64,000 bases of DNA. Origin: Alphaproteobacteria bacterium (GTDB taxonomy: Bacteria > Pseudomonadota > Alphaproteobacteria > Micropepsales > Micropepsaceae). Shown piece after piece: positions 40,114 to 50,740 of this stretch. The DNA is taken from the NCBI GenBank assembly GCA_019245415.1, contig JAFARO010000013.1:186001-250000 (forward strand), read 5' to 3'. The stretch's first letter is position 1. Each line of letters starts with the position of its first letter. The notes below the pieces were generated by a model. It worked only from the letters and a program-made list of their open reading frames with translations, was not told the DNA's origin and made no database searches. The position numbers were made by a program, and so were the translations under genes.

Positions 40114-41583
40114 TCACCCGATGAGGATTTCGCCCTTGCGGTCGAGGCTGGCGGCGAGCGCGCCCAGCCGCTTGGCGACCGGCTCGCCGGCGATCATCTC
40201 GCGGCGGCGCGGAACCTCCAGCAAGAGCTTGGTCGGGGTCAGCCGGAGCCGGGTATGCCCGAGTTCGCCTTCCGCCGAGGCGGAGACCGCGAAAGCCAGC
40301 CGCGCCGCCAGCCCGAGCCTGAGCGCGGTCTGTTCGTCATGGCGGTCAAGCAGATCCTCGACCACCAGGCTGCGCGGGATCTCCTCGTCGCCGGAATAGC
40401 GATGGAACGTGGCCGCCGCGATCAGGGCCCGCGCGCGATGGTCGGTGCCGGCAAATGGCGCGTGCAGCACCAGGTTATAGGTCCCGATCGCGCGGTCGTC
40501 GGGATGCAGCCGCCACCCCATGTCGGAGAACAGGCAGATCGCGGCGCGGATGCGGCGCATCTCGGCCGTCTCGTCGGGAAACACCGGCCCCAGCCAGGCG
40601 ATCATCTCCTCGGCGTGTCGCGGAGTGCGGCTCATGCGCTTGTTGGTGCCGGCGGCGAAATCGATCAGCGGGTCCTTGTCGCGCTCGTCCTGCGGCAGGC
40701 GCGCATGCAGCAGTCCCTCGCGCAGACCGTATGCCGAAACCACGATGCGGTCTGCCTTGGTCGCGAGCAGCAGCCGCTCCAGCACGATGGCGCCGTAGGG
40801 CAGGAGTTCGGCGCGGCGCTTGGACACCGACCTCATCATGTCGAGCGACTTGCGCGACTGCACCGAGAGCACGTCGCAGAGCCTGAGCGCGCGCGACCGC
40901 GGAATCTCGTAGTGCTGCAGCACATGCAGCGGATAGCCGTGCTGGTCCATGTCGACGCGCGCGACGCTGCGCCAGATGCCGCCCACCGCATAAAGCCCGC
41001 GCTTCTCCAACCCGCGCAGGCCGGAGATTTTCTCCAGCCCCTCGTCGACGATATCGCGCGCCTTCGAGGCGTTGCCCTTGGCCAGATCGAGCAGGCGCAA
41101 AGGTCCGAACGGCAAGGTGTGCGCCTCGCCCATGCGGCCGGACTTGACGCTGACCATGTCGAGGCTGCCGCCGCCGAGATCGGCCGCCAGCCCGTCGGCC
41201 TCGGGAATGCCGGCGAGCACGCCTTCGGCGGCGAGCCGCGCCTCTTCCTCGCCGGCCAGGATGCGGATCGGCGAGCCCCAGGCGGCTTCGGCCTTGGCGA
41301 TGAACTCCTGGCCGTTCTGGGCATCGCGCGCCGCCGCCGTCGCCACCGCTTCGCGGATCGCCGCGCCAAGCCCGTCGGCCAGGATCCTGAAGCGCGCCAG
41401 CGCCTCGAGCGCCATCGTCATGCCCTGCACATGCAGCCGGCCGGTCGTCACCATGTCGCGGCCGATGGCGCAGATGGACTTTTCGTTGTGGATGGTCGCG
41501 GGCGCACGCGTCAGCCCCTCATAAACGACGAGGCGCACGGAATTCGACCCGATATCGACGACCGCGACCGGCGCTCCCGTCAT
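40114..41583 (-). CDS. ppx: Exopolyphosphatase, Ppx/GppA family
   Basis: 489 residues with the actin-like ATPase fold: VAVVDIGSNSVRLVVYEG, EEEARLAAEGVLAG and ADLGGGSLDMVSV, then the C-terminal HD-like helical part (FHRYSGDEEIP region). It releases phosphate from polyphosphate or pppGpp. The ATG lies one base after the ppk stop, the usual ppk-ppx operon. The transposon right end lies 24 bases from its stop, so it is undamaged. Confidence 0.93.
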   Translation of the reverse strand: MTGAPVAVVDIGSNSVRLVVYEGLTRAPATIHNEKSICAIGRDMVTTGRLHVQGMTMALEALARFRILADGLGAAIREAVATAAARDAQNGQEFIAKAEAAWGSPIRILAGEEEARLAAEGVLAGIPEADGLAADLGGGSLDMVSVKSGRMGEAHTLPFGPLRLLDLAKGNASKARDIVDEGLEKISGLRGLEKRGLYAVGGIWRSVARVDMDQHGYPLHVLQHYEIPRSRALRLCDVLSVQSRKSLDMMRSVSKRRAELLPYGAIVLERLLLATKADRIVVSAYGLREGLLHARLPQDERDKDPLIDFAAGTNKRMSRTPRHAEEMIAWLGPVFPDETAEMRRIRAAICLFSDMGWRLHPDDRAIGTYNLVLHAPFAGTDHRARALIAAATFHRYSGDEEIPRSLVVEDLLDRHDEQTALRLGLAARLAFAVSASAEGELGHTRLRLTPTKLLLEVPRRREMIAGEPVAKRLGALAASLDRKGEILIG

Positions 41584-41584
41584 G

Positions 41585-43843
41585 TCACTCCCGCCGGGTG
41601 ACGATGGCGACGGGGCGCGGCTGGTCGATCTTGAGCGCGCGGCCGCGTCCGGACAGCGAGGGATTGGTCATGAAATAGGTGTGCGCCGAGAACGCGTCGG
41701 GGAGGAAGGCGTCGGGGTGGCGCTCGTAGACGCCTTGCGGGTTCATCGTCCAGCTCTGGGCTTGGTCCTTGAGCAGCGCGACCATGATCTGGTCCTGCAC
41801 CTGCTGGTGGACGGTCGGATTGTCGATCGGCACCAGGGCCTCGACGCGGCGGTCGAGGTTCCTCGGCATCCAGTCGGCCGAGGAGATGAACACCTTGGAC
41901 TTCGGCGACGGCAGGCCGTGGCCGTTGCCGAAGCAGACGATGCGGCCATGCTCCAGGAAGCGCCCGACGATGCTCTTGACGCGGATGTTGTCCGACAGAC
42001 CCGGCACCCCGGCACGCAGGCAGCAGATGCCGCGCACCACCAGATCGATGCGCACGCCTTCCTGGCTGGCGCGGTAGAGCGCGTCGATCAGGCCGGCATC
42101 GACGAGGGAATTGAGCTTGGCCCAGATCGCGGCCGGCTTGCCGCCGCGGGCATGGATCATCTCCTGCTGGATATGATCGACCAGACGGCCGCGCAGGCTG
42201 AGCGGCGAGATCGCGATCTTCTCGAGCGCCACCGGCTCGGCATAGCCGGTGATGTAGTTGAAGAGCTGCGCCGCGTCGCGCCCCAGCGCCGGATCGGCGC
42301 TGAACAGCGACAGGTCGGTGTACACCTTCGCCGTCGTCGGATGGTAGTTGCCGGTGCCGAAATGCACATAGGTGTGCAGCGAGCCGGCCTCGCGGCGCAC
42401 CACCAGGCTGCATTTGGCGTGCGTCTTGAGCTCGATGAAGCCGTAGACCACTTGCACGCCCGCGCGCTCCAGATCGCGCGCCCATTTGATGTTCGCGGCC
42501 TCGTCGAAGCGGGCCTTGAGCTCGACCAGCGCGGTGACCGACTTGCCGGCATCGGCGGCTTCGATCAGCGCGCCGACGATCGGCGAGTCCTGGCTGGTGC
42601 GGTAGAGCGTCTGCTTGATCGCCACCACGTCGGGATCGGCGGCGGCCTGGCGCAGGAACTGCACCACCACGTCGAAACTCTCGAAGGGATGGTGGACGAT
42701 GATGTCCTTGGCGCGGATCGCCGCGAAGCAGTCGCCGCCGTGATCGCGAATGCGCTCGGGGAATCGCGCCATGTAGGGCTTGAACTGCAGGTCCATGCGC
42801 TCGTCCAGGATCAGCCGGCCCAAATCCGAGACGCCGAGCAGGTGCTCGATCAGCACCACCTCGTCGGGCTCGAGCTGGAGATGATCGACGATGAACTCGC
42901 GCAGATCGGCCGGCATCGACTTGCTGCACTTCATGTGCATGACCTCGCCGCGGCGGCGGCGGCGCAGCAAGGTCTCGAACTGGCGCACGAGATCTTCTGC
43001 CTCTTCCTCGAGCTCGACCTCGCTGTCGCGCAGGATGCGGAACAGCCCGCTGCCCACGACGGTGTGCCCCGGGAACAGCTTGTCGAGATGGAGCCCGATC
43101 AGGCTTTCGAGCGGCAGGAAGCGCGCGCGCTTCTCCGCGGTCGGAAGCCGCCAGAAGCGCAGCAGCTGCGGCGGCACCGGCAGCAGCGCGCGCACATTCT
43201 TGCCGTCGCGCCGGACCAGCTTGAGCGCGAGCGTGAAGCCGAGATTGGGGATGAACGGGAAGGGATGCGCCGGGTCGATCGCCAGGGGCGTCAGCACCGG
43301 GAAGATCTGGTCTCGGAACTGCTTGTCCAGCCACTCGCGGTCGGCGGCGGTCAGCTCTTCCGGCGCGATGATCGCGATGCCCGCTTCGCGCAGCTCCGCA
43401 TGCAGCGCCGCCCACACCGTCTGCTGGTCGGCGATCAATTCGTCCGCCGCCGCGTTGACGCCGACAAGCTGCTCGGCGGGAGACAGGCCGTCGTCGCTTT
43501 TCGTCGTCACGCCCGCATTGACCATGCCTTTGAGGCCGGCCACGCGCACCATGTAGAACTCGTCGAGATTGGAGGCGGAGATCGAGAGAAAGCGCAGCCG
43601 CTCCAGCACCGGATGGCGAACGTTTTTCGCCTCCTCCAGCACCCGGCGGTTGAAGGCGAGCCAGGAAAGTTCGCGGTTGATGAAGCGCGCGGGCGAGGCG
43701 GGATCGATGGCGGGGGCAAGCGCGCTTTCCTGGGTGGTGAAAATCTCGCCCAAGGCCTGCTCCGCGGCGGGCGGCAGATCGTCGATCAGCGCATCGGACG
43801 GCGTCTCTCCGCCCGCGACGATTCTGGGTTTAACCTTTGACAT
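41585..43843 (-). CDS. ppk: Polyphosphate kinase 1
   Basis: 752 residues. N domain ([20 protein letters not shown]), head domain and the two PLD-like C domains are all visible; the phosphorylated histidine lies in [13 protein letters not shown], and [12 protein letters not shown] and [17 protein letters not shown] mark the C2 domain. It makes inorganic polyphosphate from ATP. The ATG at 43843 is preferred over a TTG one codon earlier. Confidence 0.95.
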   Translation of the reverse strand: MSKVKPRIVAGGETPSDALIDDLPPAAEQALGEIFTTQESALAPAIDPASPARFINRELSWLAFNRRVLEEAKNVRHPVLERLRFLSISASNLDEFYMVRVAGLKGMVNAGVTTKSDDGLSPAEQLVGVNAAADELIADQQTVWAALHAELREAGIAIIAPEELTAADREWLDKQFRDQIFPVLTPLAIDPAHPFPFIPNLGFTLALKLVRRDGKNVRALLPVPPQLLRFWRLPTAEKRARFLPLESLIGLHLDKLFPGHTVVGSGLFRILRDSEVELEEEAEDLVRQFETLLRRRRRGEVMHMKCSKSMPADLREFIVDHLQLEPDEVVLIEHLLGVSDLGRLILDERMDLQFKPYMARFPERIRDHGGDCFAAIRAKDIIVHHPFESFDVVVQFLRQAAADPDVVAIKQTLYRTSQDSPIVGALIEAADAGKSVTALVELKARFDEAANIKWARDLERAGVQVVYGFIELKTHAKCSLVVRREAGSLHTYVHFGTGNYHPTTAKVYTDLSLFSADPALGRDAAQLFNYITGYAEPVALEKIAISPLSLRGRLVDHIQQEMIHARGGKPAAIWAKLNSLVDAGLIDALYRASQEGVRIDLVVRGICCLRAGVPGLSDNIRVKSIVGRFLEHGRIVCFGNGHGLPSPKSKVFISSADWMPRNLDRRVEALVPIDNPTVHQQVQDQIMVALLKDQAQSWTMNPQGVYERHPDAFLPDAFSAHTYFMTNPSLSGRGRALKIDQPRPVAIVTRRE

Positions 43844-43907
43844 CAAGCGTTTGCCGCAATTCCGCGCGACGACAGTAGTGCAAAATCACGACTCTGTCAT
43901 GACGGGT

Positions 43908-45542
43908 CTAGCGTGGCGGCACGTCAAGGAGATAGGGCAATCCACCGTTGATCTTGGAATCAAGGCCCCAAATGGCAGGATCAAATCCGGCGGGGAGCGC
44001 GGATTTCAACTGCGCATCCGTTAAGCCGACTTCCGTGCAGGAGAATTCACACTTCCCGACGGCTTGGTCCGTACCGCTCGTAGTCGTATCCCAATAGGCC
44101 GAGTTCGATGTCTCGCCACCGTCGTCGCCGGCGAATCCTCCGACCGTGGTACCCGTCACGCTTCCAGCGGAAAATACAGAAGTGTCTATTCCGCCGTTGT
44201 AGCCGGCGAAGCCTCCAGTGATGCCGCCTTTAACCGGACCAAGTGCATAGCTATTGGTAATGTCACTAAAGCTGTGGCCCGCTAGCCCGCCTGCTTGGCT
44301 GAATTTCCCGCCGGTTACCGAACCTGTAGCAAAGGATTCGTCTGCGCTGTCCAAATCGCCTGCGAGGCCGCCTAGGATGGAATAAACGCCTCCCGTCACG
44401 ATTCCCGTGGCGAAAGATCTCGAGATTTTCTCATCGATGGAACCGCCCATAAGACCGCCTGCGAAGCTTCCCGAATTGGACGTGCCATTGCCCACGCTCA
44501 CCGTCCCAGCAGCGGAGCTTGATACAACGGTGCCGCCGTCCCCATAGCCCACGAGTCCCCCTGCCGTAGCACTTGAGAACTGAGAATTGCCTGCTTTCAC
44601 TTTTGCGGACGAAGTCGAATAGGTAATATTGGCGCCTAAGCCGACCAGGCCACCAACCTCGGAGTCCGTCCCGCCGCTCGCCTTGCCCGACGAACTCGAC
44701 TTGCGGATGTTAAGGCATTCCCCACCGATCAACCCGACAAATGCAGCGCTCCCTCCGGAGACTTGCCCCTGAACGCGAGCGCCGGATATCACCGAGCCGC
44801 CCCCGCCGGTTAGACCGCCCACAATTGCGTTCGCCCCCCCTTGCACCCGAACTCTGGCGAGATTCACATTGTCGAGAATGCTTCCCTTCGCATTGGCGAA
44901 CATGCCCACGTTGTGACCTGCGCCCAAGTCCACGACTGTGAGATTTGAAATCGGGTTGTTGAAGCCCTCAAAGGTTCCATTGAAGCTTGGTATCGGGGAA
45001 CTGGGGTAGACGCCGTCGGGACCGGCATCGCACGCATCGGCAAGGGCGTAGAACCCGTTCGGGTTGGCCGAAATCGCTGCGGCAAGCGTGGAAACGCAAT
45101 CGACCAGCAAATACGAGGTGCCATTTATCGTGAGAAGCGTGTGGCCGTCCCAGAGCGTCAATCGCGCATTGCGGGCGAATGTCAGATCGCCCCCGAAGCC
45201 GGTGTTGATCTTTAGCCGGTTGACGCCTTGGTCGACCAACGTCTGGTCAATGCGAATCGATCGCCAAGCGTTGAGGGTCAACGAATGGAAGCTCGACCAG
45301 GCCAATTCTGCGTCGAAGACAATGTCGCGCGCGCTGCTCTCCGATTGGATTGTCACATCCATTGAGCCGATCATTGTCGTCAGATCGGTGACATTCAATA
45401 CGGCGCTCGACGCGGTCGAGGTACGGACGCCGTTGTTGCAACTGACATTCACTGTAGGAGAAGTGGAGATTACGAGTGCGGCATGAGCGACATCAATGGG
45501 AATTGCCAACAGGGCAATCGAAATCCAAAGCGCACCACGCAT
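43908..45542 (-). CDS. Secreted GLUG-motif adhesin-like protein
   Basis: 544 residues. After a signal peptide (ALWISIALLAIPIDVAHA) there is a filamentous-haemagglutinin-like start with repeated Asn/Thr strands, then at least seven GLUG-type repeats (VGGLTGGG, EVGGLVGLG, AGGLVGYGDGG, AGGLMGGS, LGGLAGDLDSA, AGGLAGHS, TGGFAGYNGG), and a closing AYWDTTTSGTDQAVG. Such repeats form beta-helices in surface proteins. No TpsB partner or autotransporter domain is present. It separates hdaA from ppk, which are normally adjacent, and its DNA is less G+C-rich than the flanks, so it is probably acquired. Confidence 0.8.
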   Translation of the reverse strand: MRGALWISIALLAIPIDVAHAALVISTSPTVNVSCNNGVRTSTASSAVLNVTDLTTMIGSMDVTIQSESSARDIVFDAELAWSSFHSLTLNAWRSIRIDQTLVDQGVNRLKINTGFGGDLTFARNARLTLWDGHTLLTINGTSYLLVDCVSTLAAAISANPNGFYALADACDAGPDGVYPSSPIPSFNGTFEGFNNPISNLTVVDLGAGHNVGMFANAKGSILDNVNLARVRVQGGANAIVGGLTGGGGSVISGARVQGQVSGGSAAFVGLIGGECLNIRKSSSSGKASGGTDSEVGGLVGLGANITYSTSSAKVKAGNSQFSSATAGGLVGYGDGGTVVSSSAAGTVSVGNGTSNSGSFAGGLMGGSIDEKISRSFATGIVTGGVYSILGGLAGDLDSADESFATGSVTGGKFSQAGGLAGHSFSDITNSYALGPVKGGITGGFAGYNGGIDTSVFSAGSVTGTTVGGFAGDDGGETSNSAYWDTTTSGTDQAVGKCEFSCTEVGLTDAQLKSALPAGFDPAIWGLDSKINGGLPYLLDVPPR

Positions 45543-45574
45543 GAGTTACCCGCCAAGCATCTCCCCACACAAAG

Positions 45575-46198
45575 CTATCCCGCGAGAAGCGAGCGGACAA
45601 GCGCAGGTGTCACCGCCCGCTTTTGCGCCAGTGCGGTCTCATCCAGGCGCGCGACGAAACTGCGGATCGCGGCGGGCGAGCGCTCTGATTGCTTGAGCAT
45701 CTCGGCGATGACGGAATCGCTCACTTGAAGCTGGCGATCGGCGAAAAGCTTGCGCGCCAAAGCGCTCAGCAGATCGTCATCCGGCGCCCACAGCGCGAAG
45801 GCGAGCAGCGCGCGGAAACGCGACGCAAGATCGGGAAGCGACGCTTTCCACTCCGCGGGCGGCGCTGAAGACGTAAGCAGCAGCGCGGTGCCATTCTCGA
45901 GCGCCGCGAACAATGCCGGCTCCGGCGCGCGCTCGGCGTTTTCGATGACGAGCGGCACTGCGGTGTCCGCATCGCTGAGCGTTTCGCCCTCGACGATCCG
46001 CGCCTTGGCGCGTGCGGCCCAGATCGCGGCTAGGTGCGACTTACCCGAACCGGGCGGTCCATGGAGCGCGGCGGCGGGTTGCGGCCAGCGCGGCCAGGAC
46101 TCGATGAAGGCGACGGCCTCGCGGTTGGGTTCGGCGACGACGAAGTCCGCGCGGCCGAGCGCCTGACGTGCGCCGAGCGGCAGGACGAGCTGGGCCAT
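45575..46198 (-). CDS. hdaA: DnaA-related replication regulator HdaA
   Basis: 207 residues. The N-terminal clamp-binding motif AQLVLPLG (QLxLPL) is followed by an AAA+ P-loop GPPGSGKSHLA, VIENAERAP (Walker B position) and the RSFVARLDE C-terminal part. There is no DnaA DNA-binding domain. It promotes ATP hydrolysis by DnaA when bound to the sliding clamp, limiting re-initiation. ATG 46198 starts one base after the stop of the CDP-alcohol transferase gene. Confidence 0.9.
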   Translation of the reverse strand: MAQLVLPLGARQALGRADFVVAEPNREAVAFIESWPRWPQPAAALHGPPGSGKSHLAAIWAARAKARIVEGETLSDADTAVPLVIENAERAPEPALFAALENGTALLLTSSAPPAEWKASLPDLASRFRALLAFALWAPDDDLLSALARKLFADRQLQVSDSVIAEMLKQSERSPAAIRSFVARLDETALAQKRAVTPALVRSLLAG

Positions 46199-46199
46199 G

Positions 46200-46760
46200 T
46201 CAGGCCGCGCGCCGGCCGAGCGCCATGGCGCGGAACCAGATTTGCGCATAGGCAAGCCATGACGCGACGGTCACGGCTGCGGTCGCGACCGCGGCTATCT
46301 CGACCGCGCCGGGACTCTCCAGATCGAACGCGCGCAGCAGCAGCACCAGGGCGATGAAGCCGACCTGCACCACGGTGCTGACCTTGCCCACCGCAAGAGG
46401 TTCAATGCGCAGCGGGATCGCAAGCAGCCAGGACAATCCCACACAGGCGACGATCGCGACGTCGCGGCCGATCACCAGCGCGGTCAACCAGAACGGCACC
46501 GCGCCCATCATCGTCAAGGTCACGAAGCTCGCGAGCATCAGAAGCTTATCGGCGGCGGGATCGAGATAGGCGCCGAAGCGCGAATCCGGCGCCAGCCGGC
46601 GCGCGAGATATCCGTCCAGCGCATCGCTCAATCCGGCGAAGGCAAAGACCGCCAACGCGGCCCAGTCGCGTCCGCCCAGGATCAGATAGGCGGTGAACGG
46701 CGCGGCGCAGAGCCGAAGCGCCGTCAGAAGATTGGGCAGATGGCGCAGCATCGGGTTCAT
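46200..46760 (-). CDS. CDP-alcohol phosphatidyltransferase family protein
   Basis: 186 residues with about five membrane helices and the full family motif D-x2-D-G-x2-A-R-x8-G-x3-D-x3-D, seen as DALDGYLARR then FGAYLDPAADK. It joins a CDP-activated lipid to an alcohol, in phosphatidylglycerophosphate- or related synthesis; which alcohol cannot be told. The start overlaps the DUF2066 stop by ATGA. Conserved position between DUF2066 and hdaA. Confidence 0.9.
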   Translation of the reverse strand: MNPMLRHLPNLLTALRLCAAPFTAYLILGGRDWAALAVFAFAGLSDALDGYLARRLAPDSRFGAYLDPAADKLLMLASFVTLTMMGAVPFWLTALVIGRDVAIVACVGLSWLLAIPLRIEPLAVGKVSTVVQVGFIALVLLLRAFDLESPGAVEIAAVATAAVTVASWLAYAQIWFRAMALGRRAA

Positions 46761-47806
46761 GGCGCGGGTGCCGGCGCCGCCGACGCGATGCTCCATACCC
46801 CGCCGCGGCTTGCAAGCGCGACACCCTGGGCCGCGAGCGCATCCTTGAGCTGATCGATCGTTCCCAGATAGGTGACGTTGATGCGCACCAATCCGATGTC
46901 CATGGCGGTGACGCTGATGCCGGCGACGTTGGGCACCGCCGCCATCTGGGCCTGCAGCGCGCCCCATTGCGCCAGCGACTCGATGCGCACATCGGCGGCA
47001 AGGTGCCCCTGCTGGCTGATGTTGAGCGCGCTCTGCGACTTCCACATCTCCTCGATCGCGTGCAGCGCGGCATCGGCCGCCGCGGCATAGGTCGCCGGCG
47101 CGCCGCCCGGCAGCATCGGCACCTCGACGCTCGACTTGGCGGGCAGCGCGCCGGGGCCCATCCGTTTCAGCGTGAGGGTCAGGGTCTTGCCGTTCGGCGT
47201 CGCCAGAACCAGCACCGCTTCGCCGGCATGCAGGCGCGTCGCGATCGGCTCGATCTGCTGCCAGTTGGCCGTATCCAGCGTCATGCCCTCGAGGTTCTCG
47301 TTGCCGGGAAGCGAGAATGGCACCGCGCTCTGCGCGAACCGCGGCGCGGCGAAGGCCGCCGTCCAGGGCGAGCCGCGGCTGTATCCGGGCGCCATCGGCA
47401 CCAGCAGCAGGCGCTTGGCCTGGCTCTGCGCGAACGCGACCCCGCTGCCGGAGAGCACGCGCGCCACGCTTTCCGGGCTGAAGCTGTAGCTCACATCGGC
47501 GACGTAGCGTGTCGTCGAGCGCCGCTCGTTGGCGACGGTGAAGGTGCGGATGAGCCGCTCCAGGCTCGCATCGTCGAGCTGGGGCTGCTTGCCCCAGTCC
47601 TGCTGGTGCGTCAGGCGGCGATAGAGGACTGTCCAGGCCTTGGGGCGGCCTTGCGCCAGGGCCGCCGACCGCGCCGCCGACGTCGAGATGCCGCTCGCAT
47701 CCACATGAATGTTGCCGACCGTATAAAGGTCGTCCGCCCTGCCGGGCAAAGCCGAAGCCATGGCCAACGCAAGAGCGAACGCCAGCAAAAATCCGAACCG
47801 CTGCAT
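46757..47806 (-). CDS. DUF2066 family exported protein
   Basis: 349 residues with signal peptide MQRFGFLLAFALALAMASAL. DLYTVGNIHVDASG and RLTHQQDWG followed by VLYRRLT-like strands match DUF2066, a periplasmic family of unknown function found next to hdaA and CDP-alcohol transferase genes in this class. The ATG at 47806 was chosen because the signal peptide starts there; the frame extends upstream. Confidence 0.8.
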   Translation of the reverse strand: MQRFGFLLAFALALAMASALPGRADDLYTVGNIHVDASGISTSAARSAALAQGRPKAWTVLYRRLTHQQDWGKQPQLDDASLERLIRTFTVANERRSTTRYVADVSYSFSPESVARVLSGSGVAFAQSQAKRLLLVPMAPGYSRGSPWTAAFAAPRFAQSAVPFSLPGNENLEGMTLDTANWQQIEPIATRLHAGEAVLVLATPNGKTLTLTLKRMGPGALPAKSSVEVPMLPGGAPATYAAAADAALHAIEEMWKSQSALNISQQGHLAADVRIESLAQWGALQAQMAAVPNVAGISVTAMDIGLVRINVTYLGTIDQLKDALAAQGVALASRGGVWSIASAAPAPAP

Positions 47807-47893
47807 GCCAGGACTATAAAGCGCGCTTTGCCGAAGAGAAAGCGACAGGCGGCCTAGCCGCACATCCATGGGAGAGAATACGCGTCCGCCGGA

Positions 47894-49108
47894 TCAGGCC
47901 TTGACCAGCCCCGTCATCGGCGCGATGGCGCCGCTGTCGGGGAAGACCGTGGAATCGAGCGCGGTCCGGCTGACCCCCATGTGGTCGGCGAGCACGCCTT
48001 TGAACAGCGCGCGCAGATCGGTCTTGACCGGCTGGTCGCGGCCGTCCTTGAGCACCGCCGGCTTCAGCCCGACCCAGTCCGCCTTGACCTTGCCGCCGTC
48101 CACCGCGCCGCCGAGCAGGAAGGCTGCGCCGCCGGTGCCGTGGTCGGTGCCGCCATTGCCATTGGGACGGACGGTGCGGCCGAACTCGGTCGCCATCACC
48201 ACTGCGGTCTTCTTCCAGGCCGGGCCGAGCGAGGTCTTGAGCGCCTCGAGCGCCTGATCGAGCGCCTGGAGGCGGCGCGCGAGCTGGCCGTCGGCCGCGC
48301 CTTCCGCGACATGGGTGTCCCAGCCGCTGGCATCGAGCACCGCGACCCGTGGCCCGCCCGCATGGCCGAGCAGCTTGCCCGCGCCCTGGAACAGCGGCGT
48401 CAGGTTGCCGTAGGACGCCTTGAACTTGCCGCTCTTGGCGTTGGGATCGTCGTTCATCGCCTGCGCCTGGTTCTGCAAGGTCAGTCCCATGTCGAGCGAC
48501 GAGGCAAGCACCGTGTCGTTGGCATAAAGCGCGCGCACCTTGGCAAGGAAGGCGGCGTCGGGCTCGGGCATCACCTCGGGCATCCAGCTCGTGGCTTTCG
48601 CCTTGCCGGACAAGAGCAAGGGCGGCGTCTGCTCGATGGCCACCGCGGAGACGCCGTCCGCCATGCCCATCGGCTGGAGCGCGCGGTTGAGCCAGCCGTC
48701 GTTGAGCGCATGCGGCGAGGTGCCGCCGCTCTCCAGGCAGTTCTGTCCCTCAAAATGCGAGCGCTCGCGATAGGGCGAGCAGATGTTGTGGAAGAGAACG
48801 ACTTCCTTCGCGTCGTACATCGCCTTCAAATTCGTGAAGCCCGGATTGAGGCCGAAGAAGCCGTCCAGGTCGTGAAGGTTGGCGGCGCTGCCGTTCTTGT
48901 CGAGCGCCAGCTGCGCGCGCATCGGCGCATAATCGGGATCGCCATGCGGCGGCACCGCGGCCAGGCCGTCGAGCGCGCCGCGCAGGATGACGACCACGAG
49001 ACGGCGCTCGGTATTGACGCTCGCGAAGGCATAGCGCAACGGCGCATCCCACACGCTAAGCGCCGTCGCTGCGGCCATGTGCTTCAGGATGCTGCGGCGG
49101 GTGGTCAT
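47894..49108 (-). CDS. DUF1501 family Tat-exported protein
   Basis: 404 residues. The N-terminus MTTRRSILKHMAAATALSVW contains a twin-arginine motif, so it is likely a Tat substrate. RLVVVILRGALDGLAAVPP, EVVLFHNICSPYRERSHFEGQ, WDTHVAEGAADGQLARRL and FGRTVRPNGNGGTDHGTG are characteristic of DUF1501, an alkaline-phosphatase-like secreted family. It is paired with DUF1800 upstream, a conserved duo of unknown role. Confidence 0.9.
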   Translation of the reverse strand: MTTRRSILKHMAAATALSVWDAPLRYAFASVNTERRLVVVILRGALDGLAAVPPHGDPDYAPMRAQLALDKNGSAANLHDLDGFFGLNPGFTNLKAMYDAKEVVLFHNICSPYRERSHFEGQNCLESGGTSPHALNDGWLNRALQPMGMADGVSAVAIEQTPPLLLSGKAKATSWMPEVMPEPDAAFLAKVRALYANDTVLASSLDMGLTLQNQAQAMNDDPNAKSGKFKASYGNLTPLFQGAGKLLGHAGGPRVAVLDASGWDTHVAEGAADGQLARRLQALDQALEALKTSLGPAWKKTAVVMATEFGRTVRPNGNGGTDHGTGGAAFLLGGAVDGGKVKADWVGLKPAVLKDGRDQPVKTDLRALFKGVLADHMGVSRTALDSTVFPDSGAIAPMTGLVKA

Positions 49109-49144
49109 TTCACGAACTCCAACTTCGATCTGTCACTACAAAAT

Positions 49145-49252
49145 CCTCCCCCGTTTACGGGGGAGGTGCCGAGCGTCAGCGAGGCGGAGGGGGCAAGTCG
49201 CTCGCTTCCCCCCTCCGGCGCTTCGCGCCACCTCCCCCGCAAGCGGGGGAGG
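49145..49252. repeat. Family B palindromic element, intact copy
   Basis: Outer arms CCTCCCCCGTTTACGGGGGAGG (49145-49166) and CCTCCCCCGCAAGCGGGGGAGG (49231-49252) are each self-complementary; GGTGCCGAGCG...GCGAGGCGGAGGGGG fills the middle. It separates the DUF1501 and DUF1800 genes. Its right arm is the same sequence as the reconstructed target of the transposon. Confidence 0.85.
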
Positions 49253-49269
49253 ACTAGAATTGCGCGCCA

Positions 49270-50664
49270 TCACCGCCTCTGGAACTCCGGGCTGGCGAGA
49301 AGGAGGGCGACGGCTTCGCTCTTCGAGCCCGCCTTGGCGAGCACCGATTTGGTGTTAGGCGTGAGCAGCGGTCCGAGACCGTCCTCGGCCAGCCGCGCCG
49401 CGTTCGCATCAGGCAGGCCTTGCGCGAACTGCTTGGCCCATTCGATGCGGTCGAGCAGAGCGTCGGAGCCGGCCCAGGCATCGGCGTTGTCGTCCCAGCC
49501 TTTGGGCGAGGGTGCTGCGAACGGCACCTCGCCCATCACGCGCACCGCGCCCAGCAACCGGCGCATCTGCTTGTCGCGGTTCTCGCCGTCGCCGTTCCAG
49601 CCGGCGGCGCGCAAAGTCGCGGTGACGTACTCGACAGGGGGGCGGAACTTGCGCAGCTCGGGGTGCCAGGCGTTCGCATCCTTGACCACGGTCTCGCTCA
49701 GCGCGTGGAGATCGCCGCGCGTATCGTTGAACACCTTCTCGAGCCGCGCCACCGATTCCTTCGGCGGATCGTCGGCGATGAAATGCGTCGCGAATTTGGT
49801 CGCGATGTGGTGTGCCGTGGCGGGGTCGTGGGCCAGATCCTTGATCGCGGCGACGCTGCCGTCCCAGCCGGCGGGATAGGTCTTGCCGCGCAGTACGATC
49901 TCGCCCGGTTCGTGACGCGCCTCGTTGAAGCCGAAGCCGCTCGGCCGTCCGTCGTAGATGCCCCAGCCGGTCAACAGCTTGGCCATGGCGATGACGTCGG
50001 CCTGGCTGTAGCCGCCGTCGACGCCCAGCGAATAGAGCTCCATCAGCTCGCGGCCGAGATTCTCGTTCAGGCCCTTCTTGCCGCCGCCCTTCTGCGCCGC
50101 GGGCGAGTTCGGCCCGATCGAGTGCCAGTTGTCGAGATAGATCTGCATCGCCGGATGCATGCAGACCGCAAACAGCATGTCCTCGAAGCTGCCGGCGATA
50201 TGGGGACGGATCGCCTCGCGCTCATAGCTGCCGGCGAAGGTCATCACCTTGCGCTTGGCGGTGGAGACCGTGAAGTGGTTGCTCCAGAAGCGCACCAGCC
50301 GCTCGGCGAACGGCTTGTCGGTGGTGCAGCCCAGCGCCATGCGCGCGCCCATCTCGGCGAACCAGATTTCCTTGCGGATATTGTCCTTGGGCGGTTTGGG
50401 CGGCACGGACTCGCCCTTGGCCTCGGCCTCCTGGCGCGCGGCCTTGGCGGGTTTGTTCTTGACCTTCTCGGCCTTGTACTCCTCTTCCTCGGAGACGAGG
50501 CGGCCGGCGGTGGCGAAACCGTCCGGCGGCGCGGGGGGCTGCGGCGCGGGCCCCGCGATCTGCGCGAGCAGCCAGGCTTTCGGATTGGCGCTGGCGCGCG
50601 CGATCTCGCCCGGCCGGGCGCCCAGTCCGAAGCGCTGGGTGGCGATCGCGCCTTCGAGCGACAT
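49270..50664 (-). CDS. DUF1800 family protein
   Basis: 464 residues. [16 protein letters not shown] at the start, then [39 protein letters not shown] and [22 protein letters not shown], all diagnostic for DUF1800. ATG 50664 is preceded by TTGGAGGAACC. It is transcribed with the DUF1501 gene across a palindromic repeat and is divergent from purM by 76 bases. Confidence 0.88.
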   Translation of the reverse strand: MSLEGAIATQRFGLGARPGEIARASANPKAWLLAQIAGPAPQPPAPPDGFATAGRLVSEEEEYKAEKVKNKPAKAARQEAEAKGESVPPKPPKDNIRKEIWFAEMGARMALGCTTDKPFAERLVRFWSNHFTVSTAKRKVMTFAGSYEREAIRPHIAGSFEDMLFAVCMHPAMQIYLDNWHSIGPNSPAAQKGGGKKGLNENLGRELMELYSLGVDGGYSQADVIAMAKLLTGWGIYDGRPSGFGFNEARHEPGEIVLRGKTYPAGWDGSVAAIKDLAHDPATAHHIATKFATHFIADDPPKESVARLEKVFNDTRGDLHALSETVVKDANAWHPELRKFRPPVEYVTATLRAAGWNGDGENRDKQMRRLLGAVRVMGEVPFAAPSPKGWDDNADAWAGSDALLDRIEWAKQFAQGLPDANAARLAEDGLGPLLTPNTKSVLAKAGSKSEAVALLLASPEFQRR

Positions 50665-50740
50665 GGTTCCTCCAATCAAGTGTTGCGCCGCAGCGTTCGC
50701 CTGCTTAAACGAAGCCGGAACGTTTTTTCCGTCGCCAGCG

